DNA of 64,000 bases from Collybia mongolica (lineage: Eukaryota > Basidiomycota > Agaricomycetes > Agaricales > Clitocybaceae), in assembly GCA_013420905.1 (NCBI GenBank), contig JAAXNY010000009.1:1550001-1614000 (forward strand), given 5' to 3'. This document shows positions 1-11,699 of the stretch, in pieces. Position 1 is the stretch's first letter. The number at the start of each line of letters is the position of its first letter. The notes under the pieces were generated by a model, which was not told where the DNA came from, searched no databases, and saw only the letters and a list, made by a program, of their open reading frames with translations. A program made the translations under genes and the position numbers.

Positions 1-270
1 GCTACTACCCCTACTTCTCGCCGACCACAGCTCTTGGACGATGGTCCTAACTATGCAAAGGCAACAGTAACTCGGCCGGCCTGGGACACCAGTACTAGGT
101 CTCCCCTCCCTCCAGCTTCAAAACGATCTCGCAATACATCACAAACTAGTGCGGCGATGCGTGTGAATATACCCCCAAAGATTCTGGCCTCACCAGCTCC
201 TTCTGAGGACTCTGGGGTAGGTCTGTATCGCCAGATGCTTGCACACGACCCTTCGTTGAACAACTCTTAA
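1..270 (+). CDS. C-terminal tail of an unrecognised protein (partial)
   Basis: Reading frame 1 is open from the first base of the window to a TAA at 268-270, so this is the end of a gene that starts outside. About 89 residues are visible. They are rich in Ser, Pro, Thr and Arg, with a short basic patch (KRSR) and no recognisable domain, and look disordered. The tail ends in LAHDPSLNNS. The family is not recognised. It runs toward the asparagine synthetase gene, which is convergent with it and about 235 bp away. Coding status rests only on the open frame and gene-like composition. Confidence 0.45.
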   Translation, partial: ATTPTSRRPQLLDDGPNYAKATVTRPAWDTSTRSPLPPASKRSRNTSQTSAAMRVNIPPKILASPAPSEDSGVGLYRQMLAHDPSLNNS

Positions 271-506
271 ACCCCTAAAGTATATCTCAATTACATTATT
301 ACCCAGAGCCAAACTAGTACTCCCTCATCTCGTTCTTTTTACGTCTCCCGTATTCGGTCATGATATTCATACTTGTTCCATTGTTGGGCCACTCTCCTTC
401 ACGACCATCACTCCGTACAGTAACTAATACACGTTACAAATATCCTCGTTTTCTGCCTATTTACACCGCACAAGTACTGGATTTTATCTATTCGCGACAT
501 TTGGAT

Positions 507-2847
507 CTAGTCTGTTTCATATGCTGCATTGTGGATGCTGACGCTACGTCCGCTCGGGTCAGTTGCACAACCCCAATCCCCTCGTGGTATCCATCTACAA
601 TGAAATGCTTAGAAAAACAGTCCTCAAAAAAGCAATGCTACGCACCGGACGGCTGTCTGCGCTGCAGTTTCAGAGGGGTATAGACCTGGTTCCCTCTGAG
701 TTAATGCAGTAATCCGACAACGGCAGCGCACTCACCGTCGAAAATATCTCGGATAAAGTACGCTTCTTTGGTGTCGGGTGTTTCATCGGACCACCGTTCA
801 GTTCGAGCGGCAAATGCTTCGTCAGAGATGACAGAGGCGGCATGCTCCTTGATCCTACGAGAGAGTCAATACAATCTCGGGACGGAAGTCTTTAAGCCGC
901 ACCCGTCAATCCAGGAGTATCCAACGCCATCCGAAAATTGTTCCTTCTGCCTCCAGAGAATGGAGTGTGGCAGGTATTTCTTTGAATCGGAGGTGAGAAT
1001 CAGAGTGATCGATCATAAGAAGTCACGACTTACCTTTCCACCAGGCGAGCAATCGAATGCTTTGCGAAGAATATACTGGTTATAAGGATTAGAGAGTAAT
1101 AAGGTCGGAATCTTTCAACGTCATTACTTTCTCCATCTTCGGGCAGCCATCGTGGTCCAGTTCCTGACCAGCGCCCTTATTGAACATTTTCTCCTTGGCG
1201 TCGATGTTCATCGCGACCTCAAGGAAGGCTTTATCGAGGAAAGGCACACGGGCCTCCAAACCCCACGCCATTGTTGACCTGTTCACACATACTGTCAGCT
1301 ATATTTTAGCTTCAGCTCCGAGCGCTCACTTGTTAGCCCGAAGGCAATCAGCTGTATGCAGGTTCTTGACGCGTCGAACGCACTCTTGGTGAAAAGACGG
1401 GCTGTCTGGGGCAGCGTGGAAATACAGATATCCTGATTGAGTTCTTCGCTTGAATACTGACGTTATGACAGAGGACACAAATAGTTTACCTCCCAAAATC
1501 TCATCACTACCTTCTCCGCTAAGTACCATCTTCACACCCATAGCCTTGATCTTTCGGCTAAGGAGGTACATTGGAGTACTGGCCCTCACAGTGGTCACGT
1601 CGTATGTTTCCAGGTGATAGATCACCTCTGGAATAGCATCTAAACCTTCTTGAACAGTGAAAATATACTCGTGATGCACCGTCCCAAGGAAATGTGCGGC
1701 CTTTCGAGCCGCCAGGAGGTCTGGGGAATTTTCTAAACCAATAGAGAAAGAATGGAGCTGGGGCCAGGCCGTAAGAGTCGCTGAGTAGATTGTGAGCTGC
1801 AGAAAGGTCAGCAGCGGATAAACTGAATCAACCTTGTTCAGTCACAAGACCAGGCGTCGGAGTAGGAGGACCACTGGCAACTTCTTGCAACTTCTTTTGT
1901 CGCAGTTCGTATTGTGCCTGGGCAACCTTTTCCGTTTCTCTTGCTGCAATAGAAGCAATCAAGCTGCTATCCAAGCCACCACTGAGAAGTACGCCATACG
2001 GCACTTCTGACATAAGCCTCTTGCGAACTGCAGCCTCTAGGGTCTCGCGCAGAAGCACCAAGTCCACAGGTTCGGTCGGGATGACACCATTTGGGCCGTC
2101 GTCATCACCTGCCCACCATGTAGGGTTGTAGTATCGAGTAGTGGACTTGTCGCGGCTGTCATAAATGTGTCCTGGAGGAAATGATATTATTTCGTCGCAT
2201 TCATCAACCAGAGCTTTGAGCTCAGAGGCGAAGAATACCGCGCCCGGTCGTTTCGAGCTCCATCCTTGATATAGCGTCGTGATACCAATTGGATCGCGTG
2301 CTGCGATAATCCTGGACGGAGATACAGATTCGTCTAAAAGTACGAAAGAAAACATTCCGTCGAGAAGGCCGCAAAGTTCCTTATCATGTTTCCTGAACTA
2401 GCGGTACGGTATGAAACGTAGTGGAACACGGAAGCAACGGAAACGCACCAGTGGAATGATGACTTCGCAATCTGAGTGGGTTCTGAATTTGACATTCGGA
2501 CCAACGGTTTCGCGGAGCGCGATATGGTTATAAATCTCGCCATTGACAGCAAGGATAACCTTCCCATCTTCACTTACAAGGGGTTGAGCGCCAGTATCTT
2601 GACGAACAAAGCAAAAAAAAAAAAAAAAAGAAAAGAAAAGTCTTATCAAATGAACCGCTCGAACTTGGAGAAATGACTCACCAACACCAACGATAGCAAG
2701 TCTTTCATGGACCAATACCGAGTCCTTCCCTACGAAACATCCTGACCAGTCTGGACCTCTGTGGCGAAGTTTCTTCGAAAGAGCAATAAAGCGAGCTCTG
2801 TCACTTGAAGGGTTTTCTAATCCGTGAACGGCAAATATACCACACAT
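507..2847 (-). CDS. Asparagine synthetase (glutamine-hydrolysing)
   Basis: Makes asparagine from aspartate, ATP and glutamine in the cytosol. The protein starts MCGIFAV, so Cys2 is the N-terminal nucleophile of the class II glutaminase domain; I chose this start because Cys2 must become the N-terminus. [15 protein letters not shown] and VNGEIYNH follow. The synthetase domain has the PP-loop motif [12 protein letters not shown], then LSGEGSDE and [18 protein letters not shown]. The last exons read [30 protein letters not shown] and [17 protein letters not shown] before the stop at 507-509. There are several short introns; the first (about 2590-2680) has a long pyrimidine run. The segment between IFDA and RWIP is shorter than I expect for the family, so one splice junction near 640-740 is uncertain. 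Divergent from the syntaxin gene, 262 bp away. Confidence 0.95.
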
Positions 2848-2942
2848 GTTACCTGAGTGAAGGGGGGCAGAAGGAAAATCGGATAGGCTGAAAGTCGGAA
2901 ATTTGAGGTGGCAAAGATTTTCCAATGATCCTATTTTAATAA

Positions 2943-2948
2943 TGACTC
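2943..2948. promoter_or_regulatory. TGACTC core (possible Gcn4/Cpc1 site)
   Basis: TGACTC lies 96 bp upstream of the asparagine synthetase start, in the 262-bp divergent spacer. TGACTC(A) is the core bound by Gcn4/Cpc1 bZIP activators of amino-acid biosynthesis genes, and asparagine synthetase is a typical target. One 6-mer can occur by chance, so this is suggestive only. Confidence 0.35.
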
Positions 2949-3109
2949 GTTCAGGATAAGATAGTAAATTAGATAAGGGGCTTAGATAAGATAAGATGAT
3001 ACTAACATTTGGCTTATTCTATTTTCGTCTGAGCCCGATCACACAGTTTGGTTTCAGCAAAGGACTGTGAGATAATGTGAGTGTCTGAACGCCTACCACA
3101 CGCCAGTAT

Positions 3110-4431
3110 GTCAAGAGATCGCCTTGCCGCCTCCAGGGTATGACATATTTGCATTTTCTGTGTCATTATAATTTTAATGACGGTTTGAGTTACCTATAGG
3201 CGCAGCGCCAAAATGATGGAGGTATCCAGAGTCATGAAATGTCAACTCTGAGGCCTCAGCCCCTCGGCAACGGACATGACCCTGAGGGGGACTCATCCTT
3301 TTTAGTCGAGGTAGGTTTCCTCGGATGTTGTCGTGAGACGTCACTTGCTAATTATACATGCAGATAACATCAATTCAAGACCAGATTGAGCAAATGCGAA
3401 TAAATATCAACAAAATATCTGCGTTGCATGCACGTACTTTTGGTGCCATTGTCCCGGGGGTGGGGCGGGAGGAGGCCCAGCCAGATCAGCTGACATTAGA
3501 AACGCAGACATTGGCTAGGGATCTGAAAGAGAGGATCAAAACGCTTGATGCAGCATCAATGGGACATAATGTCCAAATGCGAAAAAACAGGGTGCGCCAT
3601 CCCAGACGCTTCCTTTTTCTTTCCATTCGGCTGATCGTATACTCTCAGATAGCCCTCGTTCGATCCAAATTTTTAGAAGCAATCCAAGACTATCAGCGGG
3701 TAGAACAGGAATACCGTACTAAGTCAAAGCAAAGGGTTGAACGCCAGTTCAAGATTGGTAGGTAATAAGGGGCTTCAGCAAATTTCAGCGACTCATATAT
3801 TGTCTTTCAGTCAAACCCGACGCAACGCCGGAGGAAATTGCTACTGTGGTCGATGGTGGAGGCCAGCAAATATTTTTTCAGGCTGTAAGCTTACTTGGGA
3901 GATCCTTCCTATCCAGTTGACCCCTTCTCTTAGCTCTCTTCTTCTTCGCGGTACGGAGAGTCACGAGTCGCCTATAGGGAGGTGCAGCAAAGGCAGCAGG
4001 ATATCGTGAAGTTGGAGCAAACGCTAGCAGAGCTCGCTCAACTATTTGTCGATGTAAGTTGACAGAATCGCAGCGGGAATCCTATTACTAACCCATGACA
4101 TACGGAGATGGGGACGCTTGTGGACCAACAAGAGGAAACAGTAAATTTGGTTGAAACCACCGCGCAAGACGTGGAAGCCAATACTGAGAAGGCGTAGGAA
4201 GATTATTTCTCTTTGTCGCGTAACATTTTTGATATTCTATTTTCCAGTGTGGATCACACGAAGAAGGCAGTCATTCACGGTGCGCAATGAGTGGCTTTCT
4301 ATATGTTTGAGAGTTGACTGAATCATCTAGCGCGCTCATACCGCAGGGGTCGTTGGGTGTGTTTCTTCATCTTTCTCTTTATCGCCGTGGTCCTCGCGAT
4401 TGTTCTTGGTGTCGTATTTGGGAGGAAATAG
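3110..4431 (+). CDS. Syntaxin, plasma-membrane t-SNARE (Sso1/2 type)
   Basis: A Qa-SNARE for fusion of secretory vesicles with the plasma membrane. Exon 1 is only MSRDRLAASR (3110 to about 3138). The Habc region reads ITSIQDQIEQMRININKISA onward, with LTRDLKERIK-like helices. The SNARE motif is spread over several small exons (QQRQQDIVKLEQTLAELAQ, LFVD, MGTLVDQQEETVNLVETTA, DVEANTEKA). The C-terminus is a single membrane anchor (CFFIFLFIAVVLAIVLGVVF) followed by GRK and a TAG at 4429-4431. No signal peptide is seen, as expected for a tail-anchored protein. The gene has many short introns. PIS lies 173 bp downstream on the same strand. Family assignment is strong; the paralogue (Sso1 or another syntaxin) is inferred. 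Confidence 0.88.
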
Positions 4432-4604
4432 CAACATGTAGTATTATTTTGGTATTGCCATTATGCATACGTCAGATGTTGACCGCGTATCCGGATGACA
4501 CATACTGTGGGTGTCATCAATACGCGGCGTTCTCCGAGTTAACTTATACGTTGGAAATTGTACAACCCACTTACACTCTTTTCTCGCGTTCAACCCTCGA
4601 ACAT

Positions 4605-5590
4605 ATGGCTAATTCATCTTCCAAACGACGGGGTCCTGCTATCGAGGTAGTAGATGCAAAAGTTGCCGTTGATCTTGCCACGGCACAAACGTATTCCGAG
4701 AATGTTTTTCTCTTCATACCCAATCTTATTGGTGGGTTACAGACTGAACTTCATCCCTTCAATATGTGTATGCTGAATCTATGATGATATAGGATATGCA
4801 CGCGTAATCCTTGCTGGCTTATCACTCCATTTCATGAGCTATCATCCAAAATACTGCACCATTGCATATGTAGTTTCGTGTCTTCTGGATGCTGTTGATG
4901 GACAAGCTGCGCGTGTCTTGGGGCAAACGTCAAAATTTGGAGCCGTTTTAGATATGGTCACAGATAGGTCTTATACTCTTTTACATTGGTCGCACATACT
5001 CAGGCTAATTGCGTAACGAGGGTAGGTGCACGACTTCTTGCTTACTCTGCTACCTCTCTATCGCCTATCCTGATTATGCAATTGGATTTCAACTTCTTAT
5101 TGCTCTTGACTTCAGCAGTCATTATATGCATATGTATAGGTCAGTCGTTCTGCAATGTTGGGATGGAATCGCAATGTCAAAGCTTGTCTTTAGTTCCCTT
5201 GTGACTGGCTCCAGGAGCCATAAGCTCGTAACGAGTGACGTCAGCCATATTCTGTGGCTTTATTACAATGATTCAGTGAGTCTCTGACCCGAGTAAACCT
5301 TTTAACGCTAATTCCTCGCATAGCGTACCCTATTTTTCGTATGCGCCGGAAACGAGTTATTTTTCGTCTCACTGTATCTCATGAAATGGGTCACGGATCC
5401 AATTGGGCTACCCTCATTCCTCCCAAACTTGACCTATGCCCAAGCTGCAGCTATTATCAGCTTGCCTGTTTGTTTCTTGAAGAATGTTATCAATCTTGTT
5501 CAACTGTGGAAAGCATCGAAAATTCTAGTTGGTGTGGATCTTGCGGAACGAGAGATGGCACGAAAAGAGCTGCTGGCGAAGGGACGATAG
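4605..5590 (+). CDS. PIS1: CDP-diacylglycerol-inositol 3-phosphatidyltransferase (PI synthase)
   Basis: Joins CDP-diacylglycerol and myo-inositol to make phosphatidylinositol in the ER membrane. It has the CDP-alcohol phosphatidyltransferase signature DGxxARxxxxxxxxGxxxDxxxD, seen here as DAVDGQAARVLGQTSKFGA then VLDMVTDR. Membrane helices surround it (ENVFLFIPNLIGYARVILAG, SLHFMSYHPKYCTIAYVVSC, and later IISLPVCFLKNVINLVQL). The short N-terminus MANSSSKRRG and a length a little above 200 residues are typical of fungal PIS rather than of Cho1 or Cpt1. Exons are short; the last ends LLAKGR with a TAG at 5588-5590. It sits between the syntaxin and AAA ATPase genes on the same strand. Confidence 0.92.
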
Positions 5591-5783
5591 TAGGGATTGT
5601 TGGAAGAATTTTCAACCTCGTTCACCTAGTCGGAGGACCGGGAGTACATTTTACTTAGTTTTATAGAGCACTGTAATTTCTGTGGTGTTGTGGTAATTCG
5701 TATGTGCACGTGATATATTATTAGTGATATTTGACCGGAGTTTGTGCTGGTGCAACACTTTGAAAGCTATTGCAAAACTTTGA

Positions 5784-8700
5784 ATGAGGTCTCAAGCCCT
5801 TTTCCGCAGGTCCAAATCTTTTCTTAAGCCCTCCTCTGCAATACCTTGCTCCCCGTTTCTTTCAAATACTTCCAGACCTCTGCGTCTGTCTCGCAAAGAG
5901 CACCCTTCCCGATCATTCAACCGACTTTCCTCTAGGCGTCCTGTGTCCTCGTCATCAGTTTCTACCTCGACCGACCTTTCAAATCCATCTGAACTTCCGG
6001 ATGTACCAAGTACTGATCCTGGGGCAAGTGGTGGCTCTGAATCTCCAGACGATGCATCGGACAAGCCAAAGTCGCGTCGAACAAAAATTTCTGTAGCTGC
6101 TAGTACCAAGGATACGGAGTCAATCCAACTACCTGAAGACCTTGACATCATCTGGACATCCGAAACAGAGCCCCCAGATCCACATACTTTGCCACCTCCC
6201 GAGATTTTTGAGGATGCACTCAACAACTTACTTATAACTCTACATCCCCAGACCCAACACCGCGCGACATACGCGTCACCATTGGGACCGCCTACAGAGC
6301 CAACTCTCGGCCTCTATTGTCCGATAGAAGGTGGTGAGTACGTCATCGACGCCACAGTTCGAGAGTTGGCGCGTCGCACTGGAGCTGAAGTTGTAGTTTT
6401 GGATGCTGTTCAACTGGCTGGTGGGGAGTGGGGTCACTTTGGCGCAGGTAAACGCTATCAACAATGATATGGAAAATCAGATCTCATGAAATTCTTCAAT
6501 ATCGTAGCGGCCAACTCCCTATCTCTTCCTTGGAATCCTTTACATTTTACCTCTTCGCCACCTCGTCCTCCACCCAATTCTCGAGCCCTTTCCGACGAAG
6601 ACGACGAGCCAGACTCTCATTCCCAGTTATTCTCACCACCTCAACAAATGACTCTGACAGTTATGACGCCGCCCACAATGCAGGGTCGTACCATATTAAC
6701 GTCATCCTCTCGAAGGACTCCTTCCCCAAGCAAAGTCAAGGTTTTCTTTGACGCTCTCGTCAACATCCCGTCAAAACCCAATCCCTTGTCTTCGCTGTCG
6801 CCTATTAAATCCAAACCACGTTTAATATACATTCGTGACTATCCCACTTTGGCTCCTGTGTCATCCGCATGGTATCCACATCTTCTTTCGGCCGTACGAG
6901 AGAGACGCCGAGGCCCCATATCCAGACCATCGTCTCCTATAGGAAATCCTATCACCATAATATTTGGGATAACGCCATCTCTTACCCCTCCAGCGACTCA
7001 AGGTCCCCCAAGTAACGGGCTCCTGAATCTTCTTATGAGTCGTTCTTCTCCAACAATATCAATCTCTGGGGAAGTCAAAGCGGGTAAATCTGATTGGGGT
7101 GAAGGAGAATCTGCGGAAAAAGCTAGAGAGAGGCGTCTTCGAGATCGACTGAAGAAATGGGAGAAAGGAGATGCTGCTCTTTACGAAGACCTTCCGAGGC
7201 TTTCAAACCCGAAGGAAGGCGAGAATTCTGAAGAGAGGCCTGAAATCATCGTGATTGGAGGAAATAATGGCATGCTTGGCTTTCCACCCATGATAGGGAC
7301 AGGATTGCCTTCATCGAGTAATGGGCAATTAGAATCAAGTAACAATTCGTTATTTTTTAGGACTTCTACACTAATTCCCTCCACCCGCTCCACCGTCGAG
7401 GAGCAGCATACTCGAATGGCCCGACGAAGAGAGATTAATGAACTCACTCTACGAATGGGTATTGGTGCTGCTGGGGGTGTCCTTGCCCAAGAGAGTGCTC
7501 AAACCATACATTTGACTGATCTTCACAACGAATCTTTTGGGTTAACTGGGGACGTTGTGTCAGAGACGGACAGTGCTCGCATGTGGAAGGATTGGGGGAC
7601 CTTTGTTGAGGTATGGTCCAGCGTCCGGCAAATTGCTGATCGCGCCATCGGTAACACATTGTCTGCTGCTGATGTACCTAGTAACTTCGAAGATGTTACG
7701 CTAGATCCCACAGCGGTATCGTGGTCGGTTGTCCACAAGGCATGGGCTGCACATCGATCCTCTAGAGACTTGCGAAAGTCTTGGTTAAAGGAATCATCAT
7801 CGTTCAGTAAAGTGACGAAAGAACATGGTGAAGTCAAGAAAAACACCGAAGAAGATCAAGACAAGATGGACGAAGTAATAGAAAGGGTCAGGAATGAAGA
7901 TCTTGATTCTCATGAGCAGAGGCTTCTGTCATGTATCGTAAATTCAGGTAAATTTTTTCGCTGTCTTCTTTCGTCTCTTACTAAAGGGCATTAGCGTCAA
8001 TGCCGACATCTTTCGACCAAGTTCATCTTCCACCTCATACTATTGATTCTGTGCGAACCATCGTTTCTCTACCCTTGTTGCACCCCCAAGCTTTCCAACA
8101 AGGGATTCTCAAAGAACATGGGATGACAGGGTGTCTTTTATTTGGGCCTCCAGGGACAGGAAAGACATTGGTCGTTCGTGCACTTGCAAAAGAAGCAGGA
8201 TGTCGGATGATGACTATCTCGCCTTCGGATGTAATGGATATGGCAAGTGAAGTTGCCTTATCGTTAGGTCCGCCCTAATAGTTTTTTTTTGCATAGTATG
8301 TTGGAGAGGGGGAGAAGCTAGTCAAAGCAGTCTTTTCACTTGCGCGGAGGCTTTCACCCTGTGTGGTGTTCCTCGATGAGATCGATGCTTTGTTCGGTGC
8401 TCGTATGTCTGGGCGTGAGAGTGGAGGCGCTTTTGCCCACCGAGGAGTCATCACCGAATTTATGCAAGAAATGGATGGGCTCAAATCTTCAAAGGAAGAC
8501 AGTGTTATTGTCATCGGTGCAACTAATAGGCCATTTGATCTTGATGACGCCGTCTTACGACGCCTGCCTCGCCGCTTGTTAGTCGATCTACCGGGTGAGA
8601 GGGAACGTGAGGGTTTGTTATTTCCTTCAACGTAATGTGCGTTTGCGAAATTAACATCTTGATTTGAGCAGAAATTTTAAGGATACTCCTGCGAGAGGAG

Positions 8701-9289
8701 AGGCTGGCTGCGGACCTCGATATCCACGTGTTGGCAACACAGACAGAGAGTTTCTCAGGCTCAGACCTCAAACGTAGGTGACTCTCATATTCTCAAACGA
8801 TTTATCTGATAGTTCCTAGATCTATGTGTTTCTGCAGCTTTGGATGCTGTCAAAGAAAATCTTGTCCTCCCATGGTCAAAGACAACGAGGTCAACATCTG
8901 TGTGTTCGTCATCCCCATCAGCCGCAACGGAACCTCCAATCGTACAAGTCCACGACAACTCATTGCTCCTTTCAGGTGATCCTCCAGACACTCAGGATGA
9001 TCTGTCCATAGGGGTGATCTCACCTTCTCCTGCACTTCCGGAACCATCTATGCGAATTCTTCGCCTTCACAATTTTACCAAAGCACTCAAAGAGATTACA
9101 CCATCATCGTCGGAGGCCCTTGGTAGCCTTGCAGATCTTCGAAAATGGAATGACGAGTTTGGAGAAGGGGGAAGAGACCAAAAACGGAGGCAGGTTTGGG
9201 GCAAAGGACGATTTGGTTTTACCGATAAAGGCAATCGAAAAGAAGAGGGACGTGTTCTTCACTCATCCTCCAGCAGCTTTAACATTTGA
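5784..9289 (+). CDS. Mitochondrial-type AAA ATPase with long N-terminal region
   Basis: The first exon begins MRSQALFRRSKSFLKPSS, an Arg/Ser-rich basic presequence that suggests mitochondrial import. A long middle region follows (GEWGHFGA joined across an intron to AANSLSLPWNPLHF). The C-terminal half holds one AAA module: Walker A GPPGTGKT, pore-loop region MYVGEGEKLVKA, Walker B VVFLDEIDALF, sensor IVIGATNRPFDLDDAVLRR, then RLLVDLPGEREREEILRILL. The closing part (FTKALKEITPSSSEALGSL...RKWNDEFGEG) resembles the Msp1/ATAD1-like C-terminus. The AAA core is closest to the Msp1/Yme-type meiotic clade; the exact role (extraction of mistargeted membrane proteins or other) is inferred. One intron (8243-8296) uses a GC donor. 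The stop lies 67 bp from the convergent NSE1 stop. Confidence 0.85.
8243..8296 (+). other. GC-AG intron in the AAA ATPase gene
   Basis: To join SPSDVMDM to YVGEGEKLVKA in frame, as all AAA proteins require, the intron must start GCAAGT and end CATAG. The donor is GC rather than GT, with the otherwise strong AAGT context usual for the minor GC-AG class. No GT donor nearby preserves the reading frame. Length is 54 bases. Confidence 0.75.
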
Positions 9290-9356
9290 AACCTCCATGC
9301 CGGAAAAAATAGAATGTATTATGCAGAGGCAAAACATAAACAGGATATTTAGACCA

Positions 9357-10657
9357 CTACTTCCTTGAACTACGGCGCTTTAATTGAAAAGACTTCGCAG
9401 AACTTCCTGGCTCTTCCTCGTCTTCATCAATGTCCATTCTGAAATTCACGGGCAGGTTGCTTTTTCCAACACCCCGGGTGCGCTGCGACCTTGGCCAGGT
9501 GGGCGTATCGGATATTTCTTCTTCATCCATCATCTCTTCCTCTTCGCTGTCTTCTGCGTCTCTCATTCGCACTCGACGTTTTCCATCTTCCCCAGGCCTC
9601 ACCGCGGCTTCGCCTACTGGTAGGAGCGGTTTCCCGGTGGGTGCCCTCGGCCAGTCTGTACTACACATTGGACACGCATTGCGACGGCGACGGAAAGCGA
9701 TGAAACAGTGAGTGTGCATTCTTGTCTTGCAATGTTTGGTATGACAAGCGACCCCATGGGTCAAGACCTACAGGCAAAGAACAGTCTCAGAGGTAACGTA
9801 ATGTAATCGGTTTTGGGAAGATGAACCTCAGTGCAGATGGTGCATTCTATAAACTCGTCTGGATATGTGTTTTTGAGGTACCCTTGAAGCTCTAAAAGTG
9901 TTCGCGTAGAGAGGCAGTAGCGGCCTTGTCTATGTGCAAAAGTAATTATCCAATCTACGACAGGAGATTTGAAGGGCACATACTTGGATTTAAATAACCA
10001 GCCTTTAGCAACAAAGCTTCCCAGTACCACCTCGGCTTGTGCTTTGCTCATATTCGACTTGGGTTTAATAACGCTGACTTCGCGGAGAGCAGCTAGGGAT
10101 GAGACACAAAAAGTTTCATGTGGAGCTAACATGATTTGCTCAATCTAACATGCCTTCTGAATCAGACACGAGGTGATTCCGAAAGGGATAGGTATCCATA
10201 CCAGAGCTTTGAAATACGTTATCTCTGCTGGTGTGTAGTCTGTGGCCATCTGGGCAATTTCATCACCCTTTCTGTTTACCTTGCATCAATAAGAGGCAAT
10301 AAGACATGATGGTAAGCAGGGGAGCTTCTTGAGACTCACCAAGGCATACATCTCCTTTCCTGAAAATTCGTCATGGCATTGGCGAAATTCAAGGTCCAAA
10401 CTATCAATCGATATGTTGATTTTGACTAAGAATGCGTCCCATTCTTCCTTTCCTCTGGCACTTGGGAACTCAACGCTGTCATCGGCAGCTAGAAATGACC
10501 TGAGTCAAGTGTCGTCCCAATTGAGAGAAGGATCTACTGTACCTACAACAGCGTCGATACACTTCTCCCATAGAATATATGCTAACTTTCCTGACACTAT
10601 TCCTCTCGAAAAAACAGCCTGTAAGAAGAGACGTTGAACATCAGCAGACGAAACCAT
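9357..10657 (-). CDS. NSE1: NSE1, RING-type subunit of the SMC5-SMC6 complex
   Basis: Nse1 is the RING-like ubiquitin-ligase subunit of the SMC5/6 DNA-repair complex in the nucleus. The start MVSSADVQRLFLQAVFSRG and the following winged-helix region (WEKCIDAVV; SKAQAEVVLGSFVAKGWLF; GRYCLSTRTLLELQGYLK) match the family. The C-terminal variant RING reads ECTICTE, then GVACHTKHCKTRMHTHCF and RNACPMCSTDW. An acidic tail with PTWPRSQRTRGVGKS follows, ending in a basic RRSSRK. Several short introns interrupt it. The gene is convergent with the AAA ATPase gene, and its 189-bp upstream spacer carries two MluI boxes. Confidence in the family is high. Confidence 0.9.
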
Positions 10658-10668
10658 CGTGAAGAATG

Positions 10669-10674
10669 ACGCGT
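10669..10674. promoter_or_regulatory. MluI cell-cycle box (proximal) upstream of NSE1
   Basis: A perfect ACGCGT lies 12 bp upstream of the NSE1 start codon. ACGCGT is the binding core of the MBF (Mbp1-type) G1/S activator in fungi. It is one of two copies within 70 bp, with a GACGCGAC variant between them at 10692. Confidence 0.5.
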
Positions 10675-10721
10675 CTCTTAGTCAGTGGCAGGACGCGACG
10701 GTCAGACCGGGCCTGATCAAA

Positions 10722-10727
10722 ACGCGT
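10722..10727. promoter_or_regulatory. MluI cell-cycle box (distal) upstream of NSE1
   Basis: Second perfect ACGCGT in the short spacer between PSS and NSE1, 65 bp from the NSE1 start. Two copies in one 189-bp spacer are unlikely by chance. Confidence 0.5.
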
Positions 10728-10846
10728 TAAGACCCATCAAGACAAATTACATAATAGAAACATTTAACCGTGATGAATGATAACTTTTTGAAATTTGAAC
10801 TGATTATATTGTATGGTATCATGAAATTACTATCCTGAAATGTCAT

Positions 10847-11699
10847 CTAAATCTTGGGAACACGTAGTGTCTTGCTGACCATCGCTGCCGCCCAAAAACC
10901 AAATACAATGCTGACAAGATGTAGCTCTCCGCGTCCGCCTTCTTTCCCCCAGAGTGTGATGGTTCCCCACGGAATGCCTTCCTGGCCTGCAATCCAACCA
11001 TTTTTCGTCCAATACGACAAAACTGCAACAAGGCCTAGTGATGACGGAATTGGAAGACCTTCGAAATATTTTGCCTTGCCTGCTCCGTCTTTCGGAACAA
11101 GGGCGACAGTGGCATTGAAGCGAGCAAGTCTTGCAAGTCCACAGCAAATGAAACCTGTCAAGATGACCGTATCAAGGTAGGTTCTCAGGCCAACGACAAA
11201 AGCCAAAAGTGACGGGGCAACTCCAAACGATATCTGCGACGAATTTGTGTTAGATATTCCTGGAGACTTTAGTGTATCGTCGCACCAGATCAGCTAGGCT
11301 GTCAAGCTCCTGCCCAAGCATACTGCTCGACTTTCTCCATCTGGCAACTTTTCCGTCGAAAAAGTCGAACATAAGACCCGCAAGGGGGAATGCGAGGGCC
11401 GACCAGAGGTAGTCGGTATCGTTGGTTAAGAGGTACCGTGCCGATGAAAAGATGGAAAAGGATCCACAAACACCATTCATGATTGTTACAAGGTCTGCAA
11501 GACGAAAATTTCTGAGTGATGCGGAAGACACATGATAAGCTTTAGTTAAATCCCATTCGAGGGAAGGCGTTGGCACAACATACCTGACGAGTGAAAAATG
11601 GCCATCAGTGTCCTGATATTGGTGAAGAGCATCGGGGTTTTGTTGGCTCATGGCTGTTTCGTTGGCATCAAACTTCAAGGGGGCCTTCCGTTGGTTCAT
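10847..11699 (-). CDS. CHO1: CDP-diacylglycerol-serine O-phosphatidyltransferase (PS synthase)
   Basis: Makes phosphatidylserine from CDP-diacylglycerol and serine in the ER, the entry to the de novo PE/PC route. The catalytic signature is FFDGKVARWR then SSMLGQELDSLADLV, matching DGxxARxxxxxxxxGxxxDSLAD. The DSLAD form and the later ISFGVAPSLLAFVVGLRTYL plus FICCGLARLARFNATVAL are characteristic of PS synthases and separate it from PIS. The hydrophilic N-terminus begins MNQRKAPLKFDANETAMSQQ, as in other fungal Cho1 proteins. There is one intron near 11236-11285. It ends TLRVPKI. It is the second CDP-alcohol phosphatidyltransferase in the block, about 5 kb from PIS and on the opposite strand. 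Confidence 0.93.

Noticed and set aside
5792..6226. Minus-strand open frame of 144 codons over the first AAA exon
   Set aside because: Antisense shadow of a Ser/Pro-rich coding exon, with no family resemblance.
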